NCBI GenBank assembly: GCA_016721015.1
Contig: JADKJL010000009.1
Span: 310,001 to 374,000, forward strand
Length of the DNA: 64,000 nucleotides
From: Lysobacterales bacterium
GTDB lineage: Bacteria > Pseudomonadota > Gammaproteobacteria > Xanthomonadales > Rhodanobacteraceae
Direction: 5' to 3'
Shown here: piece after piece, positions 1 to 9,400 of the stretch
Layout: each line of letters begins with the position of its first letter
How positions within the stretch are numbered: position 1 is the first letter of the stretch
Translations under genes and position numbers: made by a program
Notes under the pieces: model-generated
Seen by the model: only the letters and a program-made list of their open reading frames with translations
Databases searched by the model: none
What the model was told of the DNA's origin: nothing

Positions 1-1137
1 GACAAAACCGCGCACGCGCATGAGCCCATGCAGGGCGCCGGAGGGCTCGTTGCGTGTGCAGGAACCAAATTCACCGTAGCGGATGGGCAGCTCGCGATAG
101 CTGTGCAGACCGTGGTTGTAGACCAGCACATGGCCCGGGCAATTCATCGGCTTGAGCGCGTAATCACGACTTTCCGATGAGGTGATGAACATGTTGTCGC
201 GATAGTTCTGCCAGTGGCCGGTCTTCTCCCACAGACTCTTGTCGAGGATCTGCGGGCATTTGACCTCGTCGTAGCCGGATTCGCGATAGACCTGACGCAT
301 GTATTGCTCGACAACCTGCCAGATCTGCCAACCCTTGGGATGCCAGAACACCAGGCCTGGGGCCTCTTCCTGCATGTGAAACAGACCGAGCTGCTTGCCG
401 AGCTTGCGGTGGTCTCGCTTCTCGGCCTCCTCGATACGCAGGATGTAGGCCGCCAGTTGCTTCTTGTCGGCCCAGGCCGTGCCATAGACGCGCTGCAGCT
501 GCTCATTCTTGGCATCGCCTCGCCAGTAGGCACCGGAAATCCGGGTCAGCTTGAAAGCCTTGAGGAAACGCGTATTCGGCACGTGCGGCCCGCGGCACAT
601 GTCGAGGTAATCCTGATGGTAGTAAAGACCCATCGATTTCTCGTCCGGCATGTCCTCGATCAGGCGCAACTTGTAGTCCTCGCCACGCTTCTTGAACTCG
701 GCGATGACCTCATCGCGCGGCGTGATCTTCTTGATGACGTCGTATTCGGTATCGATCAACTCGACCATGCGCGCTTCGATCGCGGCGAGATCCTCGGGCG
801 TAAACGGGCGCTCGAACCAGATGTCGTAGTAGAAGCCCTCTTCGATAACCGGGCCGATGACCATCTTCGCTGCCGGGAACAGCTGCTTGACCGCGTGACC
901 GACCAGATGCGCGCAGGAATGGCGGATGATCTCGACGCCTTCCTCGTCTTTCGGCGTGATGATTTGCAGCTTCGCGTCACGTTCGATGCGATCACTGGCG
1001 TCAACGAGCTTGCCGTCGACCTTGCCGGCGACCGTGGCCTTGGCCAGACCGGCGCCGATCGACGCAGCGACATCCTGCACGCTGACCGCGCTTTCGAATT
1101 GGCGGACACTGCCGTCGGGAAGAGTGATATTGATCAT
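1..1137 (-). CDS. thrS: Threonyl-tRNA synthetase, N-terminal part (runs off the window)
   Basis: Charges tRNA-Thr with threonine in the cytoplasm. The first 379 codons are visible and read MINITLPDGSVRQFES at the start, typical of the ThrS TGS domain (about residues 1-60). The editing domain follows with its HSCAHLVGHAV zinc/His motif and CRGPHVP. The catalytic core begins with RDHRKLGKQLGLF and includes YALKPMNCPGHV and the class II motif 2 region (SCTRNEPSGALHG). Motif 3 and the anticodon-binding domain lie beyond the window edge. The ATG at 1137-1135 has a GGAG Shine-Dalgarno nine bases upstream. A perfect 18-bp hairpin abuts that Shine-Dalgarno, so translational or leader control is possible. 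In relatives infC-rplT usually follow, but that is outside this window. Confidence 0.96.
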   Translation of the reverse strand, partial: MINITLPDGSVRQFESAVSVQDVAASIGAGLAKATVAGKVDGKLVDASDRIERDAKLQIITPKDEEGVEIIRHSCAHLVGHAVKQLFPAAKMVIGPVIEEGFYYDIWFERPFTPEDLAAIEARMVELIDTEYDVIKKITPRDEVIAEFKKRGEDYKLRLIEDMPDEKSMGLYYHQDYLDMCRGPHVPNTRFLKAFKLTRISGAYWRGDAKNEQLQRVYGTAWADKKQLAAYILRIEEAEKRDHRKLGKQLGLFHMQEEAPGLVFWHPKGWQIWQVVEQYMRQVYRESGYDEVKCPQILDKSLWEKTGHWQNYRDNMFITSSESRDYALKPMNCPGHVLVYNHGLHSYRELPIRYGEFGSCTRNEPSGALHGLMRVRGFV

Positions 1138-1150
1138 GATTCTGGTCTCC

Positions 1151-1190
1151 TGAAACAGACAAAGGCGCCGAAGCGCCTTTGTCTGTTTCA
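1151..1190 (-). promoter_or_regulatory. Perfect 18-bp stem with TTCG loop in the thrS leader
   Basis: An uninterrupted inverted repeat has arms at 1151-1168 and 1173-1190. On the thrS strand the loop is TTCG closed by C-G, an exceptionally stable UUCG tetraloop. The stem ends one base before the GGAG of thrS. No T-run follows on either strand, so it does not look like an ordinary intrinsic terminator. An mRNA leader structure that gates ribosome access or protects the 5' end is inferred. Confidence 0.7.
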
Positions 1191-1380
1191 TCAAATTGCT
1201 TCGCGTCGGTTCAATCAGTGGGCAAAGGTTCGCGTCATGGTGATCGTGTTCGTTTGAACTACGCTTCCTGTTGGGTGGAGATTGCAGCTTCTGACGAGTG
1301 CGAAACGGGCTTGCTTGCAACAGCGAAAAATCCGAACAATCTTTTCGCTTCGCCGGACGATCCTTCGTTTCGGCGTTTGT

Positions 1381-1455
1381 TGGTGGGCGCGACAGGGATC
1401 GAACCTGTGACCCCTACCATGTCAAGGTAGTGCTCTACCGCTGAGCTACGCGCCC
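1381..1455 (-). tRNA. tRNA-Val (anticodon GAC)
   Basis: A 75-nt cloverleaf including encoded CCA. The acceptor arms GGGCGCG/CGCGCCC pair perfectly. The D-arm is GCTC/GAGC, the anticodon stem is CTACC/GGTAG around the loop TTGACAT, and the T-arm is ACAGG-TTCGATC-CCTGT. The anticodon GAC reads GUC/GUU valine codons. It lies upstream of thrS on the same strand. Confidence 0.95.
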
Positions 1456-1583
1456 CTGAGTGCGGGGGCGCGCAGACTAACCGAGTCTGCGGCAGTGCAC
1501 AAGTCGGGGCGACTCGATTTGTTGAATTTCGTCTTTCCATGAAGCATTTCTTGCGCCCACAGAATCTCGCGCTTGGCCCCGAT

Positions 1584-1753
1584 CGGGAATCGAGAGTAGG
1601 GAGTGGAGAATAGGTCACGCGTCGCTCGGCTAGCGGAGAAGCCAGTTTTAGGCTCTTTCGGTCATCAGCAAAAATCGGAAATCGTTGCGTTCAACGTCAA
1701 ACTGCAACGGCACTGCTTTTGCCAATTCCCCACTCCCTATTCCCCACTCCCGG
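1584..1753. repeat. Intergenic element with inverted heptad (GGGARTN) arms
   Basis: A G-rich arm at 1584-1614 (GGGAATC, GAGAGTA, GGGAGTG, GAGAATA) is mirrored by a C-rich arm at 1722-1753. The complement of the second arm reads GGGAGTG GGGAATA GGGAGTG GGGAATT. Both arms keep a 7-bp period. The ~107 bp between them shows no gene. The element ends two bases before the uvrB stop codon. The same architecture recurs at 12544-12919 and 59065-59276. Apart from this element and the tRNA, I see nothing in 1456-1755. Confidence 0.6.
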
Positions 1754-1755
1754 CT

Positions 1756-3792
1756 CTACCCCAACAAGCCCTGCTCGCGAAGCCGATGAATCTGGTCGCG
1801 AACGCGACCCGCCTCTTCGAATTCCAGATCCTGGGCGTGCTTGTACATCTGCGCCTCGAGCTTCTTCATGCGCTGCGCGATCTGCTCGGGCGACAACGTG
1901 CGGTACTCAGCCGATTCCTCAGCCGCGCGGCGCTCGTCGGCAGAAACCTTGCCCCAACGGTCGCGCTTGCCGCCGCGGGCTGATTCCGCTCGCGCTCCTT
2001 CCATGATGTCGGTGATCTTCTTGCTGACGCCCTTCGGGGTGATGCCATGTTCGAGGTTGTATTCGACCTGTTTGGCGCGACGGCGATCGGTTTCGTCAAT
2101 GGCGATCTTCATCGACCGCGTCATCTTGTCGGCATACAGGATGGCCTTGCCGCGCAGATTGCGTGCGGCACGACCGATGGTCTGGATCAGCGAACCCGAC
2201 GAACGCAGAAACCCCTCCTTGTCCGCATCGAGAATCGCGACCAGCGAGACCTCGGGCATGTCGAGCCCTTCGCGCAGCAGGTTGATACCGACCAGGACGT
2301 CGAATTCGCCCAAGCGAAGATCACGCAGGATCTCCACACGCTCGACCGTTTCAATGTCCGAATGCAGGTAGCGCACGCGAATGCCGTGCTCGCCGAGGTA
2401 TTCGGTCAGGTTTTCGGCCATGCGCTTGGTCAGCGTGGTGACGAGCACGCGATCACCCATGGCGATGCGCGCGATGGCCTCGGACAACAGATCATCGACC
2501 TGGGTACGCACCGGCCGAATCTCGACCTCGGGGTCGATCAGGCCGGTCGGCCGCACCACCAGTTCGACCACGCTGCCGGCTGATTTTTCCAGCTCGTACG
2601 CGCTCGGCGTTGCCGAGACAAAGATGCTGCGTGGCGCGCGCGCCTCCCACTCCTCGAAGCGCAGCGGTCGATTGTCAAGCGCGGAAGGAAGGCGAAAACC
2701 GTATTCGACCAGGTTCTCCTTGCGCGAGCGATCGCCCTTGTACATGCCGCCGAGCTGCGGAATCGTCACGTGCGATTCGTCGACGACGAGCAACGCATCG
2801 GCCGGCAGGTAGTCGAACAAGGTCGGCGGCGGATCTCCCGGCGCGGCACCGGTCAGATGCCGTGAATAGTTCTCGATGCCCTGGCAGTAGCCGATCTCGG
2901 CCATCATTTCGAGGTCGAACTGGGTGCGTTGCTGCAGGCGCTGCGCTTCGAGCAGCTTGTTCGCCGCATAGAGCTGTTCGAGGCGCTCCTTGAGCTCAAC
3001 CTTGATCGTCTCCACTGCGTTGAGCGTCGCCGCACGCGTTGTCGCGTAGTGGGTCTTTGGATAGACCGTGTAGCGCGGCACCTTGCGCAATACCTCACCC
3101 GTCAGCGGATCGAAGATCGCCAGGTTTTCAATATCACCATCGAACAGCTCGATGCGCAGTGCTTCGGTTTCCGATTCCGCGGGAAACACATCGATGACTT
3201 CGCCACGCACGCGATAGCTGCCGCGGCGCAATTCCATGTCGTTGCGCGTGTACTGCAGTTCAGTCAGGTGACGGATCAGCTTGCGCTGGTCGGTGTGTTC
3301 GCCACGCGCAAGGATCAGGCGCATCTGCAGATAGTCCTCGGGCTTGCCGAGGCCGTAGATCGCCGACACCGTGGCCACAATCAGCGCATCGGGCCGCGAC
3401 AGCAAGGTCTTGGTCGCCGACAAGCGCATCTGCTCGATGTGCTCGTTGATCGAGGCATCCTTCTCGATGTAGGTATCCGAGGAGGCGACATAGGCTTCCG
3501 GCTGGTAGTAGTCGTAATAACTGACGAAATACTCGACCGCGTTGTGCGGAAAGAACTCCTTGAACTCGCCATAGAGCTGAGCGGCCAGGGTCTTGTTCGG
3601 TGCCATGACGAGGGTCGGCCGCTGCACCTGCTGGATTACGTTGGCGATCGTGTAGGTCTTGCCCGAGCCGGTCACGCCCAGCAGGGTCTGCCGGGCGACG
3701 CCTGCCTCGAAACCGGCAACCAGGCGTTCGATGGCCTGCGGCTGGTCGCCTGCGGGGCGATACGGCGCTTCAAGCTGGAATCGATCGGTCAT
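1756..3792 (-). CDS. uvrB: Excinuclease ABC subunit B
   Basis: Damage-verifying helicase-like subunit of UvrABC nucleotide excision repair. It is 678 residues long, close to the 673 of E. coli UvrB. The Walker A sequence GVTGSGKT is at residues 39-46. The beta-hairpin region is rich in Tyr (YFVSYYDYYQPEAYV, about residues 88-102), and DESHVT is the Walker B-type motif. SATPSAYE and the QTIGRAARN helicase motif follow. The C-terminal UVR domain (LEFEEAGRVRDQIHRLRE) contacts UvrC. The ATG at 3792 gives the canonical MTDRFQL start. The gene stands alone: uvrA and uvrC are not in the window. Confidence 0.97.
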   Translation of the reverse strand: MTDRFQLEAPYRPAGDQPQAIERLVAGFEAGVARQTLLGVTGSGKTYTIANVIQQVQRPTLVMAPNKTLAAQLYGEFKEFFPHNAVEYFVSYYDYYQPEAYVASSDTYIEKDASINEHIEQMRLSATKTLLSRPDALIVATVSAIYGLGKPEDYLQMRLILARGEHTDQRKLIRHLTELQYTRNDMELRRGSYRVRGEVIDVFPAESETEALRIELFDGDIENLAIFDPLTGEVLRKVPRYTVYPKTHYATTRAATLNAVETIKVELKERLEQLYAANKLLEAQRLQQRTQFDLEMMAEIGYCQGIENYSRHLTGAAPGDPPPTLFDYLPADALLVVDESHVTIPQLGGMYKGDRSRKENLVEYGFRLPSALDNRPLRFEEWEARAPRSIFVSATPSAYELEKSAGSVVELVVRPTGLIDPEVEIRPVRTQVDDLLSEAIARIAMGDRVLVTTLTKRMAENLTEYLGEHGIRVRYLHSDIETVERVEILRDLRLGEFDVLVGINLLREGLDMPEVSLVAILDADKEGFLRSSGSLIQTIGRAARNLRGKAILYADKMTRSMKIAIDETDRRRAKQVEYNLEHGITPKGVSKKITDIMEGARAESARGGKRDRWGKVSADERRAAEESAEYRTLSPEQIAQRMKKLEAQMYKHAQDLEFEEAGRVRDQIHRLREQGLLG

Positions 3793-4026
3793 TGGATGGT
3801 CATCGGTGAGCGGACAATGATTGACGGGTGCGGGAACAGGGATCCCGCCGGCAATCGCAGACAGGTCGTGTCGTGCTGCGGAAATTCAAGCGCCGATGAT
3901 GCCACCGGGCCCAATCGTCTACGCCAACAATCGGCATTTTCCTACACGGGCTCGCGGCAATCGACCATCGTCGCCGGAAATTGCCTTGCCTAGCATGGAC
4001 ACACCCATTCAAGGAGGAAGCAGGCC

Positions 4027-4584
4027 ATGCAAATGCACGCGAAGCGAGTCATCGGCGTCACCTTGATCGAGCTTCTGATCGTCGTCTCGATCGTCGCCGT
4101 ACTGACTACGATGGCGATGCCCGCGCTGGGCAGCCTCAAACAATCCGTTGCATCACGATCCGCCCGCAGCGCGCTGGCTGTCTCGATCAACCAGGCGCGC
4201 ATCGGCGCCGCAATGCGCAACCGCCAGGTTGTGGTCTGCCCGTCGGCGAACCAGACCGATTGTGAGCACAATTTACTCTGGCAGCATGGCTGGATCAGCT
4301 TCATCGACAGCAATCAAAACGGCGAACACGATGAGGCTGACGAGATCATCGCCGTCACCCAGGCGCAACCGTCAGGAGTGGCCATCCTCAGCACCAGCGG
4401 TCGTCACCGGATCCGTTATCAGGCCGACGGAACCTCGGATGGCAGCAACCTCACCCTAACCGTCTGCGACCGCCGTGGCACAAAGTCGGCGACAACGCTT
4501 GTGGTCAGTAATTCGGGGCGCCTGCGCAGTGGCGTACCCACGCCAACCCAGGCGGCGGCTGCCTGCGCGGCAATTGACCGCTGA
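4027..4584 (+). CDS. fimT: FimT/GspH-type minor pseudopilin
   Basis: A 185-residue type IV pilin-like protein. A short basic leader ends in Gly10. Then comes VTLIELLIVVSIVAVL, with the conserved Glu at mature position 5 and a single N-terminal hydrophobic helix, as expected for a prepilin peptidase (PilD) substrate. The rest matches the GspH/FimT fold, with Cys residues that could form a disulfide. The tail contains GRLR at residues 164-167. This matches the GRxR DNA-binding motif I recall from work on FimT in natural transformation. An AAGGAGG ribosome site precedes the ATG. It stands alone between uvrB and tRNA-Asn, without the usual pilV-pilW-pilX-pilY1 partners. FimT is favoured over GspH because of the GRxR tail and the absence of gsp genes. 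Confidence 0.8.
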   Translation: MQMHAKRVIGVTLIELLIVVSIVAVLTTMAMPALGSLKQSVASRSARSALAVSINQARIGAAMRNRQVVVCPSANQTDCEHNLLWQHGWISFIDSNQNGEHDEADEIIAVTQAQPSGVAILSTSGRHRIRYQADGTSDGSNLTLTVCDRRGTKSATTLVVSNSGRLRSGVPTPTQAAAACAAIDR

Positions 4585-4598
4585 ATGAACCAGAGGGC

Positions 4599-4627
4599 TT
4601 GACGATCTGCGACGATGCCGCGAAAAT
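4599..4627 (+). promoter_or_regulatory. Probable sigma-70 promoter of tRNA-Asn
   Basis: TTGACG at 4599-4604 and GAAAAT at 4622-4627 are separated by 17 bp. The mature tRNA begins 10 bases after the -10 box, and GC-rich sequence follows, as is common at stable-RNA promoters. Confidence 0.55.
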
Positions 4628-4637
4628 GCGCGGCTAC

Positions 4638-4714
4638 GCCCGAATAGCTCAGCTGGTTAGAGCACTTGACTGTTAATCAGGGGGTCGCTGGTTCGAGTCC
4701 AGCTTCGGGCGCCA
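4638..4714 (+). tRNA. tRNA-Asn (anticodon GTT)
   Basis: A 77-nt tRNA with encoded CCA. The acceptor GCCCGAA pairs with TTCGGGC, the anticodon loop is CTGTTAA, and the T-arm contains GGTTCGAGTCC. The anticodon GTT specifies Asn. A strong intrinsic terminator begins seven bases downstream. Confidence 0.96.
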
Positions 4715-4720
4715 AATCAA

Positions 4721-4748
4721 AAAGCCGCGAGAAATCGCGGCTTTTTTT
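4721..4748 (+). terminator. Rho-independent terminator after tRNA-Asn
   Basis: A perfect 10-bp stem (AAAGCCGCGA/TCGCGGCTTT) closes a GAAA tetraloop and runs into a T-rich tail. It is a textbook intrinsic terminator for the single-gene tRNA transcript. Confidence 0.9.
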
Positions 4749-4821
4749 GTTCGAAGGTTCTGTGCCGCGGAAATCATGATCGTCCGAGGCAGTCGCATCC
4801 GGCAGCAACAGGGCAACAGGC

Positions 4822-6219
4822 TCAGTCGTGGATGACGCGGTAGCAAGGGACATAGGCCGCTGTGCCGGGCAGCTTCATGCGCTGCTGCTCCACGAAGCTG
4901 GCCAACAACTGATCAAGCGCCTGCATGATCGCGTCGTCACCTCGGATCAGAAACGGGCCGTAATGCTCGATGGCACGCATGCCTTCAATCTTTACATTGC
5001 CGGCGACGATGCCCGAGAAAGCGCGCCGCAGATCCGCGGCAAACTCGTGCTGGGGCTGGTTGCGATGCAAATTCAGTGACGCCATCGCCTCGTGGGTCGG
5101 GCGGAACGGATGTTGCAGAGCCCCGTCGATGTTGATCGCCCAGTTGAAGAAAAACGCATCGCGGCTTTCCAGCCGATATCTGCGCACGCGCTCGACACCT
5201 TTGGCCACCTGACGCGCGACCTGACCAGGGTCATCGATGATGATCTGGTAGTGGCTGGCCACTTCATCACCGAGGGCGAGGCGCAGAAACCGATCGATCT
5301 GCTCGAAATACGCAGCGGACTCGCTAGGCCCGGTGAAGATCAGCGGATAAGGAATTCCGGCGTTGTCCGGGTGCAGCAGGATGCCCAGCAGGTACAGGAT
5401 CTCCTCGGCGGTGCCGACTCCACCCGGAAACACAATGATGGCATGCGCCGTGCGCACGAATGCCTCAAGGCGCTTCTCGATGTCCGGCATGATGACCAGG
5501 TTGTTGACGATCGGGTTTGGCGACTCGGCGGCGATGATGCCCGGCTCGGTGATACCGATATACCGGTTCTTGCGCCGGCGCTGTTTGGCATGGGCGATGG
5601 TGGCGCCCTTCATCGGCCCCTTCATCGCCCCGGGGCCGCAACCCGTGCAGATATCGAGATCCCGCAGCCCGAGCTGGTAGCCGACATGCTTGGTGTAGTC
5701 GTATTCGTAGCGCGAAATCGAATGCCCACCCCAGCAGACGACGAGGTTCGGATCGACTCCGGGGCGCAGGACGCGCGCGTTGCGCAGGATGTCGAAAACG
5801 GCGTGGGTGATGCCCTCGGAGGTGCTCAGGTCGAAGGCGCCGCCCTCCACCTGGGTGGCGACATAGACGATGTCGCGAACCACGGCAAACAGCAGCTCGT
5901 TGATGCCGCGGATGATCTTTCCATCGACGAAGGCGTGCGCAGGCGCGTTAGTCAACTCTAGCCCGACTCCACGATCCTGCTGCAGCACCTGGATTTCGAA
6001 ATCCGCATAAAGCTCCGTCGCTGCCCGCGGATCGTCGGTCACCAGTCCCTGGGTCAAAACCGCCAGCGCACAACTACGCAAGAGTTTGTGCAGGCCTCCC
6101 GCGCTGGCATCGCGCAATCGCGCGACTTCCTGTCGGGACAAGACATCGAGACCGGACGCGGGAGCAATGCGCGCGCTGACGGTGGCGGGCTGAAACGTGG
6201 ACGGATCTGCTTGGGTCAT
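4822..6219 (-). CDS. ppnN: Pyrimidine/purine nucleotide 5'-monophosphate nucleosidase (LOG family)
   Basis: Hydrolyses nucleoside monophosphates to a base and ribose 5-phosphate; the E. coli homologue PpnN (YgdH) is a (p)ppGpp-binding enzyme. The reading frame is open further upstream. The ATG at 6219 was chosen because the next ~25 residues lead into GLDVLSRQEVARL, which aligns with the start of PpnN (M-DMLSQLEVDML). This gives 465 residues against 454 in E. coli. The lysine-decarboxylase-like (LOG) signature PGGVGTAEEILYLLGIL is present, as is the N-terminal PpnN-specific domain (AHAFVDGKIIRGINELLFAV). No clear Shine-Dalgarno is visible before this ATG, so the exact start is uncertain. Confidence 0.9.
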   Translation of the reverse strand: MTQADPSTFQPATVSARIAPASGLDVLSRQEVARLRDASAGGLHKLLRSCALAVLTQGLVTDDPRAATELYADFEIQVLQQDRGVGLELTNAPAHAFVDGKIIRGINELLFAVVRDIVYVATQVEGGAFDLSTSEGITHAVFDILRNARVLRPGVDPNLVVCWGGHSISRYEYDYTKHVGYQLGLRDLDICTGCGPGAMKGPMKGATIAHAKQRRRKNRYIGITEPGIIAAESPNPIVNNLVIMPDIEKRLEAFVRTAHAIIVFPGGVGTAEEILYLLGILLHPDNAGIPYPLIFTGPSESAAYFEQIDRFLRLALGDEVASHYQIIIDDPGQVARQVAKGVERVRRYRLESRDAFFFNWAINIDGALQHPFRPTHEAMASLNLHRNQPQHEFAADLRRAFSGIVAGNVKIEGMRAIEHYGPFLIRGDDAIMQALDQLLASFVEQQRMKLPGTAAYVPCYRVIHD

Positions 6220-6352
6220 CGGGGTCTCATCTGCTTCGGCACGTTCCACAATGGAAGGGTGCCGTCCTTTCGAGCCGCAGCACAGCGGTCGGCTAGCATC
6301 CGCGAACTGCAGGGATTCGGTCAATAGTCTTTGTTTTTCCGCTCGCGAGGGC

Positions 6353-6384
6353 AAAAAAAACCGGCGCCCTCGCGGACGCCGGTT
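6353..6384 (-). terminator. Rho-independent terminator of the TonB-dependent receptor gene
   Basis: On the minus strand AACCGGCG and CGCCGGTT pair around a 10-nt loop and are followed by a run of eight T (A-run at 6353-6360). It lies about 27 bases after the receptor stop codon. Confidence 0.85.
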
Positions 6385-6410
6385 GAATGAAGCCAAAAGT
6401 GAAACCCGGA

Positions 6411-9400
6411 TCAGAAGGTATATCGAACAGTCGCCAATACGGACCAGCGCTGTGACGGACTGAATGATTCGTTGACCGGCAGTGACGTAGGTGAATAATT
6501 TCCGCCGACGTTGTACTCCGGACGGGAAATATCATAGATATAGCGGCCCTGTGCATCGACACCCGCGACGTCGGCCAGATTCCTGGACAACGGAAAATTG
6601 GCTCGCTGCTCGACGCCCCAGTCCTTGTTCAACAAGTTGGTGAAGTTGAAGATATCGAGTCGGAACTCGGCCTTGTTGCCCTTGAAAAAGCCCGGAAATT
6701 CCTGACGGAAGCTCACGTCGAGCTGGTTCAACCAGGGCGCACGCGCCTTGTTGCGGCCAAAAATCTTTCCTTTCTGATCCTTCAGGTACTGGTCGCTGTT
6801 GATGTAGTCCATGAATTGTTGCTGCATCTGCGGAGTCGATCCCGTTGTCCATGCAACGTCGTCGATGGAATTGGGGACGTAGATCAGATCATTGCGATAG
6901 CTGTCACCGTTGACATCATTGCCGAAGGTCCAGCTGTAAGGGGTGCCTGAGTGACCATCAAAGAAACCGCTGACCGATGTCTGGTAGTCACCGAACAGGG
7001 CCTTGCTCCAAGTCAGAGATGCGATCACGCGGCGCGGGACGGAATAGTTGGAAGTAGAGACATAGTCCGCGTTCGGATCCGACCAGGCACGGTTCGAGAA
7101 GCTCGAATTTGCAACGCTGGAGGTGCCAGGGTTGACCTCCGTCGAACGCGACCAGGTGAATCCGAGCAAGCCGGACCAATTGTTCGCGAATGGCCTGGTC
7201 ACCGAGAACGTGGCGCTATCCGAGCCGCCTTGCTTGGTATTGGTGAGCAAGATCACGTTGTTGAATGACGGATTCGCATTCCATCGCACGGTATTGCTGC
7301 TTCCGGGCGCTGCATTCGGATTCCTTGCATAGGAGTTCCGGCCATCCGGCAACACTCCGGTCGGAGCACCCAGATTCAAGTTCTGATAGTAAATGCCGTT
7401 TTCCACATTGAGATGCTGGAACTCTGCCGTTGCGACCAAACCCCACCATGGCAACTCACGATCGACGCCCAAGGTCACCTTGAAAACAGTCGGAAGTTCG
7501 AAATCGTTGTCGACGACGTCAACACCCATTCTCGATGATCCAAGACCTGGCAATCCCGATGACCCGGTATTCTGGTTGAATGCGTCTGCACTGAAAGCCG
7601 GATCATTCGGGCCACGGAGGTTGTTCACCAGATACTGGGCAACCGCGACGCCATTGTTCGAGTACGGATTGGCAATCCAGACACCGGGCGTATTCGAGAT
7701 GAATACACCTGCGCCACCTCGAATCTGCGTCATGCGCTCTGTATCGAGCGCATAGTTGAACGAAAAGCGTGGCTGTACGATGCCATTGCCGTCAATCGTT
7801 CCGGTATTGCTGAAGCCATAACCACCGAAGGCCGCATTGGGATTCGCGCTGCTGCGCTGCAGACCACAAACACCACCGACTGTCCCCAACGTACCCGGTT
7901 CCGAGGCGAAGCAGGGGTTGAATGTCGGTGAGGCCCCCAACGTCGGCACGTCAAACCTGAGGCCGTACTGGATCGACAGGCGATCGGCAGCCTGCCAGGT
8001 ATCCTGCATGAAAAAGCCCCATTGGCGGAGATCGAACACGGCGGCCACATTGTCGAGCGTATAGCCCGGTGCGGGCTGCCTGACTTCATACCGTCGATAC
8101 GTACCGCTCAGGAAATCATCGATGGAATTGAATTCATACGATCCGTTGTATGCCTGCAGGAACAGGTTGTAATAGTCGTCCCTCTGGTAATCCAATCCAG
8201 CCTTGAACGTATGATCGCCAAAAAACCAGTTGCCGGCGAAATAACCATTCCACGTATCAACGCCAAGCACGTTTGCCTGTGAACTGAATTCGGTTCCGAG
8301 AACAACGCTTGGAACACCCGATTCTCCGCCCATGCGCACCGTAACTGCAGGCTGATAGCCGCCCTCAAGAGGACCGCGAACCTGGTCAAACTTGTTGTGG
8401 CCAACTGACACTTCGCTCGAGAACGAATCAGTCCAGTCGTCATACAAGCTGAGTGCATAGCTGGTATTGGCCTTGTCAAACAAATACCAATTGCTCGACA
8501 GGTTCAGGCGGCTCGATGTGCCAGCAACGATGACCGGCTGTGTTTCCTCGGTGCGACTGGCGCGAAAGCTCGCACGATGAGCGGAATTGATGTTCCAGTC
8601 GATCTTTACCAGACCGCGCTTGCTCTCAAGATCCACATTCGATGCCGCTGTACTTCCTGCGACAATCCCATAGGTCGCCGCCGCAGCAACAACCTGGTCG
8701 ACCATCGACTGGGTCAAGCCTCGAACTTCATTTGTGGCACCCGAGCCTTCCGGGCCCCAAACGGCACCTGGCGCCTTCTGGCTGCTCTCTTCGTAGGACA
8801 GGAAGAAAAACAGGGTGTCTTTCACGAGCGGGCCACTGAACGTGGCACCGGTCGTGTATTTGCTTTCGTAGCCACTCCATTTGTTGCCGGCGGCATTCTC
8901 GCCAACCATGGAATCAGCATCCTGATATGCGTAGTACGCCGAACCATGAAAATCATTGTTGCCGCTTTTGGTGACGGCGTTCACCGTGGCACCCACACCG
9001 CGTCGTGAAGTCACATCGAAATTCGCGGTCGATATGTTGTATTCCTCGATCGCATCCGGGGAAATCGGGCTGCCAAGAGTAGGCAATCCGTTGTCATTGA
9101 GACCAAACGGGTCACCCGCATTGACGGTATCGACCGTGATCGCGTTGTAACGGAAGTTTTGACCGGAAGCCGAGAACGTTCCGCGATCACGATCCGTGAT
9201 CACGATTCGCGGATCAGACCGGACGACGTTCTGGATCGAGCGATCCGGCTGTGGCAAGGCAACCAGGTCACGCTGGGAGAGATTTGTACCGATCCCCTTG
9301 TTGTCCGAGGAAAACGTCTGGGACAGTGCGCTGGCGGTTACTGTAATTGTATCGAGCTGACCCTGGTTCAGTGCTTCGGTGAGATTGATGGTCGTCGTCT

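Noticed and set aside
214..1257. Long open frame on the plus strand opposite thrS
   Set aside because: The opposite strand encodes well-conserved ThrS motifs; the plus-strand translation resembles no protein and is a by-product of high GC content.
1179..1618. Open frames covering the tRNA-Val locus on both strands
   Set aside because: They run through an unambiguous tRNA and a repeat element, with no ribosome site or family resemblance.
6220..6396. N-terminal extension of PpnN by 59 residues
   Set aside because: It would cross the receptor terminator region and has no similarity to PpnN; the ATG at 6219 gives the family start.
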